Below, piece after piece: positions 5,874 to 6,770 of a stretch of DNA of 6,770 bases. Below the pieces are notes generated by a model. The model worked only from the letters and a program-made list of their open reading frames with translations, did not search any database and had not been told where the DNA came from. A program made the translations under genes and the position numbers. Numbering within the stretch: the first letter of the stretch is position 1; every line of letters begins with the position of its first letter. Source of the DNA: Candidatus Cloacimonadota bacterium (GTDB lineage Bacteria; Cloacimonadota; Cloacimonadia; Cloacimonadales; TCS61); assembly GCA_014382915.1 (NCBI GenBank), contig JACNIV010000046.1, positions 1-6,770 on the forward strand, given 5' to 3'.

Positions 5874-6770
5874 ATGAAAGTATTCGAAGTCATTCTGGTT
5901 CCCAAACAGATAGCCAGCCAGTTGAAATGTAAAACGGTTTTAGTAAGAAAAACTTTTCTTACAAATGTGGCTGAGCTTGCCGAAGCAAATGAAAAATCTG
6001 TGTGTTTTTTTGAAAATCCCAAATTCCTGGATGATTTGAAAGCCAGCAAGGCAGGATTAATTTTTGTTCCTGCCGACTTCGATGCAAAACAAAAACCCGA
6101 CACTAACCTTATACTGATAGACAAACCCTATATCAATTTTATGATGCTGGTAAAAACCTGGTTGGAACTAAGTCGGGAAAAACCGGTGGAAAAGATCGCA
6201 GAAACTGCTGTGGTAAGCAAGAAAGCAACTTTGGGCAGTAACATCAATCTTGGGCATAATTGCATTATAGAGGATAATGTAATTATTGGAAATAACACAA
6301 CCATCGAAAGTAATTCGGTTATCAGGAAAAACGTTCGAATTGGAGAAAACTGCCATATCTTTCCCAATACTACAATTTACGAAGATTGTGTCCTCAAGAA
6401 TAATGTGGTCATCCACTCCGGTTGTGTTATCGGCGCAGATGGCTTCGGTTATCTTCTTCACGAAGGTATTCAAAACAAGATTCCACAGGTGGGAAATGTA
6501 ATAATCGAGGATGATGTGGAAGTGGGTGCATGTTCTTGTATAGATCGAGCGACCATTGGTTCTACGATTATCGGGAAAGGAACAAAGATAGATAATCTTG
6601 TTCAAGTAGGGCATAATTGCAAGATCGGAGAGAATTCCATTCTTTGCGCCCAAGTGGGTCTTGCCGGTAGCACCGAGATCGGGGACGTGGTTTTTCTGGC
6701 GGGTCAGGTAGGAGGAGCAGGGCATCTGAAGATAGATGATGGCGATATGGTAGGCGCCCCATCCGGCGGG
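5874..6770 (+). CDS. lpxD: LpxD, UDP-3-O-acylglucosamine N-acyltransferase, 3' end cut by window edge
   Basis: LpxD transfers the second (N-linked) hydroxyacyl chain from acyl carrier protein to UDP-3-O-acyl-glucosamine, the third step of lipid A synthesis, in the cytoplasm. The 299 visible codons show an N-terminal uridine-binding domain (about 1-105), then left-handed beta-helix hexapeptide repeats from about 110 (for example ATLGSNINLGHNCIIEDNVIIG, split here at 118-127 and 128-139). The LpxD signature IGADGFGY lies at 186-193, IPQVGN at 203-208, CIDRATIGST at 222-231, and KIDNLVQVGHN at 238-248, with the probable catalytic His247. A second conserved GH is at 283-284. LpxD is usually about 340 residues, so only the C-terminal end is missing. 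The ATG directly follows the skp TAA (TAAATG) and has no clear ribosome site of its own, which suggests translational coupling to skp. A Gly precedes the catalytic His, where many LpxD proteins have Ala. Confidence 0.95.
   Translation, partial: MKVFEVILVPKQIASQLKCKTVLVRKTFLTNVAELAEANEKSVCFFENPKFLDDLKASKAGLIFVPADFDAKQKPDTNLILIDKPYINFMMLVKTWLELSREKPVEKIAETAVVSKKATLGSNINLGHNCIIEDNVIIGNNTTIESNSVIRKNVRIGENCHIFPNTTIYEDCVLKNNVVIHSGCVIGADGFGYLLHEGIQNKIPQVGNVIIEDDVEVGACSCIDRATIGSTIIGKGTKIDNLVQVGHNCKIGENSILCAQVGLAGSTEIGDVVFLAGQVGGAGHLKIDDGDMVGAPSGG

Noticed and set aside
6168..6725. 185-codon minus-strand open frame
   Set aside because: It is antisense to lpxD; the hexapeptide-repeat coding on the plus strand explains the open frame, and the minus-strand product is not protein-like.

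Overview
The window looks like a chromosomal segment of a Gram-negative (diderm), AT-rich bacterium of the FCB superphylum. It carries lpxD (lipid A synthesis), a Skp/OmpH periplasmic chaperone, and a C25 peptidase with the architecture of PorU, the sortase of the type IX secretion system (T9SS). The peptidase ends in a FlgD-like sorting-type domain. This combination, with short AT-rich intergenic regions, points to something like Candidatus Cloacimonadota or a related FCB lineage. That assignment is inferred from gene content and has not been checked against a database.

Layout. Bases 1-1696 (minus strand) hold the N-terminal 565 codons of an EF-G-like translational GTPase of the EF-G2 type; the gene runs off the left edge. 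An 86-base gap follows, containing its ribosome binding site and a weak terminator candidate for the next gene. Bases 1783-4986 (minus) encode the complete 1067-residue PorU-like peptidase. Bases 4987-5339 are a divergent intergenic region with inverted repeats and a possible porU promoter. Bases 5340-5873 (plus) encode a complete Skp/OmpH chaperone. From 5874 to the right edge (plus) is lpxD, which begins directly after the skp stop codon and lacks its last residues.

How the genes relate. Three of the four genes serve the outer membrane. Skp carries outer-membrane proteins across the periplasm, LpxD makes the lipid A precursor, and the PorU-like protease would process T9SS cargo at the cell surface. 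skp-lpxD is the familiar pair from the bamA-skp-lpxD-fabZ-lpxA cluster, but here the position of bamA is taken by a non-coding divergent region and porU. The EF-G-like GTPase lies downstream of porU on the same strand and has no obvious functional link to it.

No tRNA, rRNA, CRISPR array, insertion sequence or phage gene was seen. The genes themselves belong to recognisable families. The least explained parts are the divergent regulatory region and the altered GTPase motifs of the EF-G paralogue.
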